This document shows positions 18,784-27,272 of a stretch of 33,788 bases of DNA, in pieces. Each line of letters opens with the position of its first letter. Position 1 is the stretch's first letter. Below the pieces are notes generated by a model. The model saw only the letters and a list, made by a program, of their open reading frames with translations, did not search any database and was not told the DNA's origin. The translations under genes and the position numbers were made by a program. Source of the DNA: Cyclobacteriaceae bacterium SS2 (lineage in GTDB: Bacteria > Bacteroidota > Bacteroidia > Cytophagales > Cyclobacteriaceae); NCBI GenBank assembly GCA_019192515.1, contig JAHCMM010000287.1, positions 73-33,860 of the forward strand. Reading direction: 5' to 3'.

Positions 18784-19068
18784 CCCTGCTTTTTGATTCT
18801 GATCAAATTTGCCTTAAAATCTAGGATTAAGACCAATACAGGCCGTTTTTGGAGCTTTAAGTAACCTGCTTTTTCAAAACATCTATTTTAAGCTCAATTC
18901 AGAGACGCAAAATCACAAAAAATCAAAGCTTTTAATACTTTTTTATAAGAAATGTAATTTTTCGTATTATTCAATAAAAACTTAATTAAAATATTAATGT
19001 TTAAATGAATTGGTTATAATTTTAAATGAAATTTAATATTAGGGCTAATTTATTAAAATATTGATTTT

Positions 19069-19596
19069 ATGAAAAGGTTAATTGTCTCACTCATTATTCT
19101 CATCAGTGGATGCAGCTCAAGCCGCAACCTGATAGAATCTCAGTTCAATTATAAAGGACATTTCAAAGAATATCAATCCTTTGGATTTGTCAACCCGAAA
19201 TCAATGAACGTCAATGGACTAAACGTTTATGATAATAGTGTAATACAGAGTATGATCTACAAGCGATTTACTGCAATGGGTTATACCTATGATGCAGATA
19301 CACCTGACATTCTGATTACCTTCAGGTATTTCCCAGAAGGTACCAGCCTGGTCACCATGCAGCAGCGGAGTCTGAATACCTGGATCAATAGTGCCAATAA
19401 GGATGATGATCAGTACCTCTTGAGGCGGGTAATCAATAACAATGGTACGCTAAGTGTTTATTTCATAGATAGGGCATCCAGCAATATTATTTTCCAGGGC
19501 TTCTATAAGGATTACCGGAAAGACAATAATTCAGATCACCAGATCATCTCGTCTATCAGCCAGCTGCTAGATAAGTATCAGGTAACTACTTATTAA
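19069..19596 (+). CDS. DUF4136-like lipoprotein (copy 2)
   Basis: Lipobox LIILISGCSS; FKEYQSFGFVNPKS, RFTAMGYTYDADTPDILITFRY, LSVYFIDRASSNIIFQGFYKD; layout parallels copy 1. Confidence 0.72.
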   Translation: MKRLIVSLIILISGCSSSRNLIESQFNYKGHFKEYQSFGFVNPKSMNVNGLNVYDNSVIQSMIYKRFTAMGYTYDADTPDILITFRYFPEGTSLVTMQQRSLNTWINSANKDDDQYLLRRVINNNGTLSVYFIDRASSNIIFQGFYKDYRKDNNSDHQIISSISQLLDKYQVTTY

Positions 19597-19633
19597 AAAT
19601 TAAGGTCAAAATGAGGATTGATAGAAAGTAGCT

Positions 19634-19662
19634 AAAGGGGAATGGTCGTATCATTCCCTTTT
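19634..19662. terminator. Hairpin terminator between convergent genes
   Basis: AAAGGGGAATG (19634-19644) GTCGTAT CATTCCCTTTT (19652-19662), 11-bp stem with one G-U, T-rich 3' side; lies between DUF4136 copy 2 (+) and the DinB-like gene (-). Confidence 0.7.
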
Positions 19663-19667
19663 GCTTC

Positions 19668-20108
19668 TCAGGAAAGCAATCTTCTGTGATAGTTCACCTG
19701 ACCCAAATGGTAGTTGAGGTGACCGTAAAGGTGCAATAGGAAATAAGTGGTATTCATCGGCTTGCCAAATACCTCTACAGGGTAGTCAGATTCAAGCGTT
19801 TCTGAAGTTAATTTGCTCAGGGTATTGTCAATCATTGTTTGAGTGCTTTCCACATCCTGAATGATCTTATCCAATGGTATATTCTTATCGTTGAATTCAC
19901 CTTCCCGGTCTCTTTTAAAACCGGTCTTACCCAGAATCGCTCCTATAAAGTGGTTTAGATTCCCAATCAGATGCAAAGCCAGGTTTCCAGCCGAGTTGTT
20001 GATGCCGGGATCTACCTTCCAGATCGTTTCAGTACTTTCATATGCCTGAAGCTCTTCTTTCAGCTTATCCAGGTCCCTGTTAAATAAGGTGATGTAATGG
20101 CTGGTCAT
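19668..20108 (-). CDS. DinB / DUF1572-like four-helix protein
   Basis: NSAGNLALHLIGNLNHFIGAILG and LLHLYGHLNYHLGQVNYHRRLL with conserved metal-ligand-type histidines; overlaps metB by ATGA. Confidence 0.85.
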   Translation of the reverse strand: MTSHYITLFNRDLDKLKEELQAYESTETIWKVDPGINNSAGNLALHLIGNLNHFIGAILGKTGFKRDREGEFNDKNIPLDKIIQDVESTQTMIDNTLSKLTSETLESDYPVEVFGKPMNTTYFLLHLYGHLNYHLGQVNYHRRLLS

Positions 20109-21250
20109 TTCAATGCATTTTCAAGGTCCGCTAATAAATCCTCTATGTCCTCTATGCCGACAGAAAGCCTGATGAGGGAGTCTGTAATACCTGACTTCTT
20201 ACGTTCTTCGGCAGGGATGCTGGCATGTGTCATGGTTGCGGGATGACCTGCGAGGGACTCAACACCCCCAAGAGACTCTGCCAGGCTGAATACTTTTATT
20301 GCTTCCAAAAACTTAAAGGCTTTTTCCTGTTTGTCCTCCTTCAGTGTGAAAGACACCATTCCACCAAAATCTTTCATCTGTTTGGCAGCTACCTGATGGT
20401 TTTGGTGATCAGGAAATCCGGGCCAATGCACTTTCGCTACTTTCGGGTGTTCCTTCAAATATTTTGCTATTGCAGCTCCGTTTTCGCAGTGCCTCTGCAT
20501 GCGGATATGCAGGGTTTTGATGCCACGCAGTACAAGGAAGCAATCCATAGGACCCGGAACAGCGCCTACAGCATTTTGATGATAAGCCAATCGCTCGTGT
20601 GTCTCCTGGTCGTTTGTGATAACAGCTCCCATCACGGTATCCGAGTGACCTGCAATATATTTAGTTAGTGAATGAACCACTATATCGGCATGCAAATCCA
20701 GTGGGTTTTGCAGGTAAGGGCTGGCAAACGTGTTGTCAACAACCGTTTGAGCTTTATGCCTTTTTGCGATATCGGCTACAGCTTTGATGTCGATGATCTG
20801 CAGCATTGGGTTCGTGGGTGTTTCTATCCACACCATCCTGGTTTTATCGTTCACAACTTTTTCCACCTGCTGCAAATCCAGCATATTGATAAAGTGAAAC
20901 CGAATACCATAATGGGCATAAACGCTGGTAAATAATCGGTAAGTCCCACCATACAGATCATTCGTACATACGACTTCGTCGCCCGGCTTCAACAGCTTCA
21001 TGATAGTATCTGTAGCAGCCATGCCTGAGCTGAAGCACCTGGCAAATTTTCCATTCTCCAGTGCCGCCAGGTTGGCTTCCAGCGCTGTGCGCGTTGGGTT
21101 TTGTGTCCTGGCATATTCATATCCCTTATGCTTTCCGGGTGAAGATTGTACGTATGTAGAGGTCTGATAGATAGGGGTCATTATTGCCCCGGTAGACGGA
21201 TCAGGTTCCTGTCCGGCATGGATAGCTTTGGTACCGAATTTCATTTTCAT
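20105..21250 (-). CDS. metB: Cystathionine gamma-synthase / Cys-Met metabolism PLP enzyme
   Basis: FGTKAIHAGQEPDPSTGAIMTPIYQTSTY, FSSGMAATDTIM, YGGTYRLF, ETPTNPML, VDNTFASPYLQNPL, VHSLTKYIAGHSDTVMG, ESLAGHPATMTH. Confidence 0.93.
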   Translation of the reverse strand: MKMKFGTKAIHAGQEPDPSTGAIMTPIYQTSTYVQSSPGKHKGYEYARTQNPTRTALEANLAALENGKFARCFSSGMAATDTIMKLLKPGDEVVCTNDLYGGTYRLFTSVYAHYGIRFHFINMLDLQQVEKVVNDKTRMVWIETPTNPMLQIIDIKAVADIAKRHKAQTVVDNTFASPYLQNPLDLHADIVVHSLTKYIAGHSDTVMGAVITNDQETHERLAYHQNAVGAVPGPMDCFLVLRGIKTLHIRMQRHCENGAAIAKYLKEHPKVAKVHWPGFPDHQNHQVAAKQMKDFGGMVSFTLKEDKQEKAFKFLEAIKVFSLAESLGGVESLAGHPATMTHASIPAEERKKSGITDSLIRLSVGIEDIEDLLADLENALK

Positions 21251-21257
21251 ATCTTAT

Positions 21258-21288
21258 GTGAACAAAGATAGGCTAATGTTTTGTTCAC
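21258..21288. promoter_or_regulatory. metB promoter with operator-like inverted repeat
   Basis: GTGAACAAA (21258-21266) / TTTGTTCAC (21280-21288), perfect 9-bp arms, 13-bp spacer; minus-strand TATCTTTG (21270-21263) is an exact TAnnTTTG -7 match overlapping one arm; ATG at 21250. Confidence 0.65.
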
Positions 21289-21306
21289 CCGGATGGAATT
21301 TTTATG

Positions 21307-21699
21307 TCAGAAAGAGGTAGTTGTTTCCATGAACTGGCGCAGCCAGGTGAGTGCAGAATCTTTATCAGTAAAAAGTCGGGTGGGCTTGACTGGTTTGTTG
21401 ACAGAAACATAGAAGTTGGCAGCCATTTTTACTACGGCTGAGTCTACTAATATTGCACTTGCTGTAACCAGTTCGTTGCCTTCTTTTGCCAAAAAGTCTC
21501 TGGCTTCTTTGGTTGAATGCTTGATTTTGGATACGTCGAAAAGGCAGGGATAGGATACACCATTTGAGTGCTCTACGCGCTTAGATACAAGGTGTTTGGT
21601 GATCTCTAGAGTAAGCTCCTGAAGGTCGTAAAAACTGCATTTCATGATGCCATTCTCAATAACGATGCTTCCATACTGAAAATCTATGGATTCTTTCAT
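21307..21699 (-). CDS. STAS/SpoIIAA-like (DUF7793-type) small soluble protein
   Basis: ENGIMKCSFYDLQELTLEITKHLV...PCLFDVSKIKHSTKEARDFLAKEGNELVTASAILVDSAVVKMAANFYVSVNKPVKPTRLFTDKDSALTWLRQF; resembles a Bacteroidota STAS-like family from memory. Confidence 0.6.
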   Translation of the reverse strand: MKESIDFQYGSIVIENGIMKCSFYDLQELTLEITKHLVSKRVEHSNGVSYPCLFDVSKIKHSTKEARDFLAKEGNELVTASAILVDSAVVKMAANFYVSVNKPVKPTRLFTDKDSALTWLRQFMETTTSF

Positions 21700-21782
21700 T
21701 TCATCTAATTAATCATAAATACCAACTAACGCCATAGATATTTTGCATTAAAACTATTTCTAAAATAACCAATCAGCAGAAT

Positions 21783-24251
21783 ATGGCAAAAATCAAACAT
21801 AATAACTTTGTGAAGACGGTCGACGAAGTTATTACCGCAGCGAAGGAAAAAGGCGTCGTTCATTTGTATGCGCAAGGTCATACAACCGACAGAAGATACC
21901 TAACAATTAATCAACAAAAAACGCTTCACTTCGGAACATGCGGCTATCTGGGTCTGGAACATCACCCATTTGTCAAGGAGTCTGCAATCAAGGCCATCGA
22001 GAACTATGGAACACAGTTTCCAATGTCAAAAACATATATCTCCAACCCATTGTATTCAGAGCTGGAAATGCTGGTAGAAGAAATGTACCAGGCTCCGGTT
22101 GTGATTTCAAAAAACTGTACCATTTCGCACCTGGCTACTATTCCCATCATTGTGTCAGAAGAAGATGCTGTAATTCTGGATCATCAGGTTCATGCCAGCA
22201 TTCAGGAGTCAGTTCAGAAGATGCTTACCAAGGGGGTAACCGTGGAAATGATCCGTCACAACAACCTGGAGATGCTGGAAGAAAAAGTGAAGTCACTTAA
22301 GGATAAGCATCAGAAGATCTGGTATATGTCGGATGGTGTTTATTCCATGTATGGTGATTTTGCCCCTATTAGAGAATTGATTGCCCTGGCTGAGAAATAT
22401 GAACAGCTACATCTGTACGTAGATGATGCACACGGAATGAGCTGGGCAGGAAAGAATGGGACAGGTTATGTGATGAGTCAAATGCCTGAAGGACTTTATA
22501 GAAAAATGGTCCTTACTGCTACTTTAGGAAAAGGTTTTGGAGCCTGCGGTGGCGTATCTGTATTTCCAAATGAGGAGTGGAGGCGAAAAGTGAAGACCTT
22601 TGGCGGTCCAAACACATTTTCTGTACAGTTGGAGCCGCCCATCCTTGGAGCTGCCGTTGCTTCAGCCAAGATCCATCTAAGTGATGAGATCAATGATCTT
22701 CAGTTGGAGCTGCAAAACAGAATCAACTATTGTAATACTTTGCTTGGCAGAACACAGCTTCCACTGGTGGCTGAAACAAAAAGTCCGGTATTCTTTATAG
22801 GCACAGGGGTAATGGGAACAACCAATGAGTTTGTGAGTAGACTCATTGAAGATGGTGTATACGTAAACCCGGCACTGTTTCCGGCAGTACCGATGAAAAA
22901 TAATGGTTCACGCTTTACTATTTCACTCAACAATACATTTGAAGATATCGAGGTACTGGTTGATACTATGGAGCGAAACTTTGACGCTTCACTTAAAGCC
23001 ACTAACCAGACACAGGATAAGATCAGGAAAGCATTTAAGATGCCTGCTTTGGAAGAGCAAACCAACGAGCTGGATGAGATCCTGCAAAAGTCTTCTATTG
23101 CCCATAATTCACATGATTTTTCATCCATCAATCTGAAGGTATATGATACCATTCAGGATGTGGATAAAGACCTTTGGAACGGGAAGCTTGGTCATCGTGG
23201 AATGTTTGACTGGAATGGCATGAGCTTTTTGGAAAGATCATTTAGCGGTCACGTGAAACCCGAAGATAACTGGGACTTTAAATATTTTGTGGTAACAGAT
23301 AAAGTGGGAACACCGATCCTGGTAACCTTCCTGTCTTCTACCGTATGGAAAGAGGATGCGTTTGCCAGGGCTTCGATCTCTGCTCAAATAGAGCTCGTAA
23401 GAAAAAAGGATCCTTATTACCTCACATCCAAGGTCCTCATGATGGGAAGCCTCTTTACAGAGGGAGAGCATTTCTACCTAAACATGGAGCATAACCTCTG
23501 GAAAAACGCTGTGCTCATGTTTACGGAAAGACTTTTTAAAGAGCAGGAAAGCTGCGGTGCAACCAATATTGTACTTCGTGATTTCACGGAAAATACAGAG
23601 TTGACCAAGCTGTTTCTGGAACACGGTTTTGTGAAGATGGATATGCCTGAAACATGCATTATTGAAGACCTTTCGTGGAAGGATGAAGAGGAGTTTAGGG
23701 GACTACTGAGCAAACGAAATAAGAAGCACTTCAAACAAGAAGTTAGAAAGTACGCATCCTGTTTTAATGTGGAGGTGGTAGATAAGTTATCAGATGAAGG
23801 ACTACAGCATGCTTTCAATCTCTTCCTGCAGGTCAAAAACAAGAACCTGGCCCTGAATGGCTTTACTTATCCATATAGGTTATTCGAGGAGATGAATAAT
23901 GATCCTTCGTGGGAATTTGTGGTCCTCCGACTCAATGAGGCTACATCGGATCACAGATTGCCTGTAGCAGTGGCCTTCTGTCATAAGAATGCCAGGGATA
24001 CCTATAGTGGTATGTTCTTAGGTCTCGACTATGACTTTAATTTTGACTATGGCGTATACAGACAAGCGCTATATCAGTGCATCAAAAGAGCTAAGAGTTT
24101 GGGATGCACCAAGGTGAATTTAGGCGTTTCGGCTACAGTAGAAAAGAAAAAGCTAGGTGCCACCACCTATCCAAGGGTTGCTTATGTGAATACACAGGAC
24201 AACCTGAGCATGGAAATCATGGAACATACTTTGTTAGTCACAAAACATTAA
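21783..24251 (+). CDS. Bifunctional alpha-oxoamine synthase (SPT/AONS-like PLP enzyme) - GNAT/FemAB-like acyltransferase fusion
   Basis: N-terminal ~420 aa: NFGTCGYLGLEHHP-like start (LHFGTCGYLGLEHHPFVK), YVDDAHGMSWAGKNGTGY, TLGKGFGACGGV (PLP lysine context). C-terminal ~390 aa: LRDFTENTELTKLFLEHGFVKMDMPETCIIE, SKRNKKHFKQEVRKYASCFNVEVV, AVAFCHKNARDTYSGMFLGLDYDFNFDYGVYRQALYQCIKRAKSLGCTKVNLG. Confidence 0.88.
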   Translation: MAKIKHNNFVKTVDEVITAAKEKGVVHLYAQGHTTDRRYLTINQQKTLHFGTCGYLGLEHHPFVKESAIKAIENYGTQFPMSKTYISNPLYSELEMLVEEMYQAPVVISKNCTISHLATIPIIVSEEDAVILDHQVHASIQESVQKMLTKGVTVEMIRHNNLEMLEEKVKSLKDKHQKIWYMSDGVYSMYGDFAPIRELIALAEKYEQLHLYVDDAHGMSWAGKNGTGYVMSQMPEGLYRKMVLTATLGKGFGACGGVSVFPNEEWRRKVKTFGGPNTFSVQLEPPILGAAVASAKIHLSDEINDLQLELQNRINYCNTLLGRTQLPLVAETKSPVFFIGTGVMGTTNEFVSRLIEDGVYVNPALFPAVPMKNNGSRFTISLNNTFEDIEVLVDTMERNFDASLKATNQTQDKIRKAFKMPALEEQTNELDEILQKSSIAHNSHDFSSINLKVYDTIQDVDKDLWNGKLGHRGMFDWNGMSFLERSFSGHVKPEDNWDFKYFVVTDKVGTPILVTFLSSTVWKEDAFARASISAQIELVRKKDPYYLTSKVLMMGSLFTEGEHFYLNMEHNLWKNAVLMFTERLFKEQESCGATNIVLRDFTENTELTKLFLEHGFVKMDMPETCIIEDLSWKDEEEFRGLLSKRNKKHFKQEVRKYASCFNVEVVDKLSDEGLQHAFNLFLQVKNKNLALNGFTYPYRLFEEMNNDPSWEFVVLRLNEATSDHRLPVAVAFCHKNARDTYSGMFLGLDYDFNFDYGVYRQALYQCIKRAKSLGCTKVNLGVSATVEKKKLGATTYPRVAYVNTQDNLSMEIMEHTLLVTKH

Positions 24252-24258
24252 TTTTGCC

Positions 24259-25971
24259 ATGAATATCGTCCACCCAATGGAAAGCACCATACGAGATCGT
24301 ATAGAGGAGATCAGTAGACTAATTTTTGAAGTAGCGAATGGAAATTTCGCATATAAAATACCCAGCTCACCCCACGATACAGATGAATTGGAAGCCATCA
24401 TCCTGGGTGTAAATATGCTTGGTCAGGAGCTTCGGAAATCTACCGTTTCCAGAGATTATATGAAGAGGATCTACGACGGGGTTATTGATATCCTCATCAT
24501 TATGGATGCCAATCTGAAGATTAAAGCTGTGAACAATGCCGCCTGTGAGCTTTTGGGGTATCAGGAAGATGAATTGATTGGTAAGCCATTGGAGCAACTC
24601 CTTTCGGAAGACTCGAAGAACTCACCATTTGTCAGAGTCGTTGAGGATCTGGCTAGATTAGGACAATCTAAAAACAAAGAATTGAATTTTGTGAGTCGGG
24701 ATGGCTATGAACTACCCACTTCCACTTCGTTTTCTACTCTTGAGAATGAAAATGAGGAGGAAAAAGAGGTTATGATCATTGCTAAGGATATCTCGCAACT
24801 TAAAGCTACTGAGTTAGCTTTGAGAAAGGCGAGAGATCAGGCAGAGGAAGCTAACAGGTCGAAAGGTCGTTTCTTGTCCAATATGAGTCATGAGATCAGA
24901 ACACCTTTGAATGGTATCCTGGGATTTTCTGAGTTGTTAAAAAACACCGCAGCTACCAAGATGCAGAAGGAGTATCTTTCGTTGATCCATTCTTCAGGAG
25001 AGACACTTGCCAAGCTGCTCAATGATGTGCTGGACCTTAACAAGATGGATCTTGACAAACTGGTTATTGAAAAGGTTCCGTTTGACTTCCGATATAATGT
25101 GGACTCAAACCTCCATCCGTATAAGTATCTGGCCAAAGAAAAGAATCTGACTTTCGATTTTGTAGTGGAAGAAAGCGTGCCTGAGATCGTGATCAGTGAC
25201 CCCACCAGGATCAACCAGATCATCATCAACTTTGTGAGTAACTCCATGAAGTTTACTGAAGATGGTAGCATTCATTTGAAATTCAAAGGGATTAGGAGAG
25301 AAGGCATGTTGCTGCTTCATGGTGAAGTAATAGATACAGGGATTGGGGTAGCGCACGATAAGCGAGATACGATTTTTGAAACGTTCACACAATCTGATAG
25401 TTCTACTACCAGAAAGTATGGTGGATCGGGGCTGGGCCTGGCTATCTGCAAGCAGCTGGTTGGATTGATGGATGGGCAGATCGGAGTGGATAGTCCGATC
25501 AGTGAAAATCAACAAGGTTCCAGGTTTTGGTTTACAATTCCTATTGAAGCTGGTGTGAAACCGGAAAAATCAGCTAAAGATCATTCGGAAAACAACTTTA
25601 AGCTCAAGGAAAACAAAAATATTCTTGTAGTGGATGACAACAATGTAAACCTGCTGCTGATCAAGAAAATGCTGATGTCGGCAGGAGCAAAAGTTACCAG
25701 TGCCATTCATGGTAAAGACGCCATCGAAAAGGTGCAGAGCAAAGATTTCGACATGATCTTTATGGATATCCAGATGCCTGTGATGGATGGTTTTGATGCC
25801 ACAATTGCGCTGCGCAAACAAGGCTATGAAAAGCCAATCCTGGCGCTATCGGCGAATGTAGATAAGGAAAATATTGAAAAATGTCTGACCGTAGGAATGA
25901 ATGATTACCTGCAGAAGCCTTATCACAAGAAGCAATTGATGGGATTGCTGGAAAAGTGGGCTTCAAATTGA
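24259..25971 (+). CDS. Cytosolic hybrid sensor histidine kinase (HAMP-like/PAS - HisKA - HATPase_c - REC)
   Basis: PAS ILIIMDANLKIKAVNNAACELLGYQEDELIGKPL; H-box GRFLSNMSHEIRTPLNGILGFSELL; G-boxes DTGIGVAHD, YGGSGLGLAICKQLV; receiver NILVVDDNNVNLLLIKKML, DMIFMDIQMPVMDG, LALSAN, YLQKPYHKK. No TM segment visible. Confidence 0.94.
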   Translation: MNIVHPMESTIRDRIEEISRLIFEVANGNFAYKIPSSPHDTDELEAIILGVNMLGQELRKSTVSRDYMKRIYDGVIDILIIMDANLKIKAVNNAACELLGYQEDELIGKPLEQLLSEDSKNSPFVRVVEDLARLGQSKNKELNFVSRDGYELPTSTSFSTLENENEEEKEVMIIAKDISQLKATELALRKARDQAEEANRSKGRFLSNMSHEIRTPLNGILGFSELLKNTAATKMQKEYLSLIHSSGETLAKLLNDVLDLNKMDLDKLVIEKVPFDFRYNVDSNLHPYKYLAKEKNLTFDFVVEESVPEIVISDPTRINQIIINFVSNSMKFTEDGSIHLKFKGIRREGMLLLHGEVIDTGIGVAHDKRDTIFETFTQSDSSTTRKYGGSGLGLAICKQLVGLMDGQIGVDSPISENQQGSRFWFTIPIEAGVKPEKSAKDHSENNFKLKENKNILVVDDNNVNLLLIKKMLMSAGAKVTSAIHGKDAIEKVQSKDFDMIFMDIQMPVMDGFDATIALRKQGYEKPILALSANVDKENIEKCLTVGMNDYLQKPYHKKQLMGLLEKWASN

Positions 25972-26052
25972 CAGATAATTAAAAAATCTCGGCTCTTTCT
26001 GTTTTGTTAAGTCCTTTATGCTGAATTTAGGCGTTTTTAAAAGGCGTCCTTA

Positions 26053-27195
26053 ATGATCATCCAGGCATCAGATCGACTTAATACTGCACAGGAATACTAT
26101 TTCTCGAAGAAGCTCAAAGAAATAGCACGGCTTAATCAGTCGGGCGATCGGGTAATCAACCTGGGCATTGGTAGTCCCGATCTCATGCCGCATGACAAGG
26201 TTATTGCCCGGTTGAGCGAGACCATTGTGCAACCGGATGTGCATGGATATCAGCCGTATCAGGGGATACCTGAACTAAAGGCTGCCATCTCTTCTTTTTC
26301 AAAGAAGTATTTCAATGTCGATCTTGGTACGGAGGAGATTTTGCCTTTGATTGGTTCCAAAGAGGGTATCATGCATATTTCCTGGTCATATCTCAATCCT
26401 GGAGATAAAGTATTGATCCCAGCATTGGGTTACCCTACCTATACTTCGGTCACCAAGCTGGCAGGTGGAGAACCGGTTTACTTTCCACTCAAAGAAGAGG
26501 AGGGATGGTCTCCGGACTGGGATTTTCTTGATCAGCTTGATTATACCGGCATAAAGCTTTTGTGGCTCAATTATCCGCACATGCCAACAGGTTCCAGGGG
26601 TTCTTCTGAGATTTTTCAGCGATTCATCAGGCTGGCCAGGGAAAAAGGATTTTTGATTTGTCACGACAATCCCTATAGCTTTATTCAAAATGATAATCCT
26701 GTAAGCATTCTGTCAATTGAAGGGGCCAAAGAGGTGTGTATAGAGCTGAATTCATTGTCTAAAACATTCAACATGGCAGGGTGGAGGATAGGTTGGGTCT
26801 CCGGAGATCAGTCATACCTGGATCCTATTCTCAAAGTGAAGAGCAACATAGACTCCGGGATGTTTAAACCATTGCAGCTGGCAGCCATTGAAGCCTTAAA
26901 TCTCGATGGGTCATGGCTCTCTACCTTGAATAGAGTCTATTCAAAACGTAAGGAGCTCGTATTTAACCTGCTGCAAAAATTAAACTGTTCTTTTAGCAGG
27001 GATCAGGCAGGCTTGTTTGTTTGGGCCAAAGTTTCTGAGAACGATGGCGAAGCCTTATCGGATAGAGTGCTTCAAAGTAGCAGGGTATTTATTACACCTG
27101 GGTTCATCTTTGGGGAAAGTGGCCGGCAGTACGTCAGGATATCTCTTTGCTCTTCTGAAAAAATGCTGGGGGAGGCCATTGAACGGATCTCATGA
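26053..27195 (+). CDS. Class I/II PLP-dependent aminotransferase (aromatic/aspartate type)
   Basis: INLGIGSPDLMPHDKVI, YQPYQGIPELKAAI, GSKEGIMHISWSYLNPGD, LNYPHMPTG, HDNPYSFI, NSLSKTFNMAGWRIGWVSG, YVRISLC. Confidence 0.92.
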   Translation: MIIQASDRLNTAQEYYFSKKLKEIARLNQSGDRVINLGIGSPDLMPHDKVIARLSETIVQPDVHGYQPYQGIPELKAAISSFSKKYFNVDLGTEEILPLIGSKEGIMHISWSYLNPGDKVLIPALGYPTYTSVTKLAGGEPVYFPLKEEEGWSPDWDFLDQLDYTGIKLLWLNYPHMPTGSRGSSEIFQRFIRLAREKGFLICHDNPYSFIQNDNPVSILSIEGAKEVCIELNSLSKTFNMAGWRIGWVSGDQSYLDPILKVKSNIDSGMFKPLQLAAIEALNLDGSWLSTLNRVYSKRKELVFNLLQKLNCSFSRDQAGLFVWAKVSENDGEALSDRVLQSSRVFITPGFIFGESGRQYVRISLCSSEKMLGEAIERIS

Positions 27196-27272
27196 ATTTG
27201 GTGATTCAGTATTTAGGTTGAATCTTGCGACCTGATTTAACATTGCTTTAGTCAAATAAAGAAAAATTTAAG

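Noticed and set aside
24888-25515. Minus-strand ORFs 24888-25271 and 25105-25515
   Set aside because: Opposite strand of the histidine kinase H-box and ATPase region; no independent evidence.
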